A stretch of 64,000 bases of DNA from Chitinophaga agri. Its GTDB lineage: Bacteria > Bacteroidota > Bacteroidia > Chitinophagales > Chitinophagaceae. Under the pieces are notes generated by a model. That model ran no database searches. It was not told the origin of the DNA and saw only the letters and a program-made list of their open reading frames with translations. The translations under genes and the position numbers were made by a program. Location: contig NZ_CP048113.1 in the NCBI RefSeq assembly GCF_010093065.1, positions 5,908,001-5,972,000 of the forward strand, read 5' to 3'. Shown here in pieces: positions 62,814 to 64,000 of this stretch (positions are counted from its first letter, which is position 1; each line of letters begins with the position of its first letter).

Positions 62814-63860
62814 ATGTCTGAAAAACTCAGGACCATACTGGCCATCCGGTTTTCTGCCATGGGAGATGTGGCAATGACCATTCCGGTGATGCAGCAGGTA
62901 TTGGAACAAAATCCCGGTATACAGATCGTTTTTGTGTCAAATAAGAACTGGGGTGCCCTTTGTGCTGGTATTCCACGTTTGACATTCTTTCCTGCCGATC
63001 TGAAAGGTGCGCATAACGGATTTAAAGGCTTGTTCCGTCTTTTCAGGGAAGTAAGGAAGGCCTACCAGATTGATGCCGTCGCCGATATGCATCATGTACT
63101 GCGTTCACAGATCGTACGTGCATTTTTCAGACTAACTGGTAGATCGGTAGCAGCTATTGATAAAGGCAGGGCGGAAAAGAAAGCACTGGCCCGTCCGGAG
63201 GAAAAGGTATTGAAACCATTAACCAGCACTATAGAGCGATATGCGGCCGTTTTCCGCGAACTGGGACTGTCTGTCACTATTGACCCAAAACAACCCGTTT
63301 TTGCCCGACAGGAGCTTACAGCAGCCATGCTGGAAGTAACAGGTGCCAGGAACGGAGATAAATGGATTGGCCTCGCGCCATTTGCCACTTATAAGGAGAA
63401 AACTTATCCGCTGGACAAAATGGAAGCCATACTGGCGGCATTGGTAGACAGGAAAAATACAAAGGTACTGTTGATGGGAGGTGGTGCCTCTGAGGTCGCG
63501 CAACTGACTTCGCTGGCTATAAAATATCCTGCGGCAGTTGTTGTAGCCGGCAGGTTCCGTTTGCCCGAGGAAATGGCAATTATCAGTAACTTTGATGTGA
63601 TGATCAGTATGGACTCTGCCAATATGCACCTGGCATCTCTTTTTGGTGTGCCGGTCGTATCCATCTGGGGAGCCACCCATCCATTCGCAGGATTCATGGG
63701 ATTCGGTCAGCGGGAAGAGAATGCTGTACAGCTGGAAAACCTTTCCTGCAGGCCTTGTTCTATCTTCGGGAACAAGCCATGTTTCCGCGGAGATCATGCC
63801 TGTATGGAGTGGATTGAGCCGGTTGCAGTCGAAGAAAAAGTGATAAATTTGATCGGATAG
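62814..63860 (+). CDS. Glycosyltransferase family 9 protein (heptosyltransferase-like)
   Basis: 348 residues of the ADP-heptose:LPS transferase-like family. RTILAIRFSAMGDVAMTIPV with IQIVFVSNKNWGAL, GAHNGFKGLFRLFREV, GLAPFATYKEKTYPLDKMEA, and ISMDSANMHLASLFGVPVVSI then WGATHPFAGF are the family signatures. It probably adds a sugar to the lipopolysaccharide core; the donor is not defined. Follows DUF4254 by 3 bp. Confidence 0.9.
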   Translation: MSEKLRTILAIRFSAMGDVAMTIPVMQQVLEQNPGIQIVFVSNKNWGALCAGIPRLTFFPADLKGAHNGFKGLFRLFREVRKAYQIDAVADMHHVLRSQIVRAFFRLTGRSVAAIDKGRAEKKALARPEEKVLKPLTSTIERYAAVFRELGLSVTIDPKQPVFARQELTAAMLEVTGARNGDKWIGLAPFATYKEKTYPLDKMEAILAALVDRKNTKVLLMGGGASEVAQLTSLAIKYPAAVVVAGRFRLPEEMAIISNFDVMISMDSANMHLASLFGVPVVSIWGATHPFAGFMGFGQREENAVQLENLSCRPCSIFGNKPCFRGDHACMEWIEPVAVEEKVINLIG

Positions 63861-63882
63861 AGAAAATTTTTAAAACTTTTTT

Positions 63883-63911
63883 TTGTGGATTAATAAAAAA
63901 TGCTAATTTCG
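63883..63911 (+). promoter_or_regulatory. Promoter-like sequence at the window end
   Basis: TTG (63883-63885), 18 bp, TAATTTCG (63904-63911), close to the consensus. It points right and drives something beyond the edge; 63912-64000 has no clear frame. Confidence 0.35.
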
Positions 63912-64000
63912 CCATCCCAAATCACAGTGATGCGGTTGCAGAATAGCAGTAGGATGAGAGCCACACGGGATTTGTAATAGAAGAGATAGAAAGTATCGCA

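Noticed and set aside
63861..64000. End of window as start of an rRNA operon or RNase P RNA
   Set aside because: Neither the conserved 16S start nor RNase P core motifs are visible in the 140 bases.

Overview
The window reads as chromosomal DNA from a Bacteroidota bacterium of the Chitinophaga type (family Chitinophagaceae). Supporting signs are the promoter pattern TTG-N19/20-TAnnTTTG, near absence of Shine-Dalgarno sequences, a TamL lipoprotein, a type IX secretion plug protein (DUF5103), a FecR/TonB-receptor locus, a PafA-type phosphatase, lipoproteins with acidic surface-export signals, and the Bacteroidota order tRNA-tuf-tRNA(Trp)-secE-nusG-rplKAJL-rpoBC. The assignment is by protein recognition, not by database search. 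No phage, insertion sequence, CRISPR array or rRNA gene was seen.

Layout. 1-8.9 kb: 5' part of an alpha-oxoamine synthase gene (window edge), PafA-like phosphatase, enoyl-CoA hydratase, two secreted proteins of unknown function, a TPR protein, then phosphosulfolactate synthase with aroE, a 95-bp near-perfect palindrome between nested terminators, and a methyltransferase. 8.9-18.3 kb: truB, tamL, an rRNA/tRNA 2'-O-methyltransferase, an FtsX-type permease, the T9SS plug protein, NDH-2 and a transaldolase-like aldolase. 18.4-18.6 kb: the SRP RNA gene (ffs) on the minus strand with a consensus promoter. 18.8-26.9 kb: a membrane-protein cluster: DUF5684, two RDD proteins, SpoIIM-like, DUF4129, DUF4350, MoxR ATPase, DUF58. 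27-31.7 kb: small membrane protein, HxlR regulator divergent from DoxX-azoreductase, DinB-like protein, nitronate monooxygenase with riboflavin synthase.

31.7-49.7 kb is the gene-expression core: rpsU, a XerC/D recombinase, HPF, five tRNA or tRNA-like loci, tuf, tRNA-Trp, secE, nusG, then two unrelated genes (DUF1579, transglutaminase-like) interrupting the usual nusG-rplK junction, then rplK, rplA, rplJ, rplL, rpoB, rpoC. 49.7-52.7 kb: DUF4397 lipoprotein, OmpH-like lipoprotein, APC permease. 52.7-53.4 kb: a 730-bp stretch without a recognisable gene that ends in a strong terminator.

53.4-62.1 kb is a surface-sensing and uptake locus: FecR anti-sigma, TonB-dependent receptor with an STN signalling domain, beta-helix lipoprotein and a second lipoprotein on the plus strand; facing them, an ECF sigma factor in an apparent operon with an S41 protease lipoprotein. 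The sigma factor, normally just upstream of fecR, lies instead at the far end. 62.2-63.9 kb: DUF4254 protein and a family 9 glycosyltransferase.

Most notable for follow-up: the sigma/S41/FecR/TBDR arrangement, the tRNA-like element in the tuf leader, the 11-bp-periodic palindrome, the RDD-SpoIIM-DUF4129-DUF4350-MoxR-DUF58 cluster, and a possible sulfonolipid link between the first gene and phosphosulfolactate synthase.
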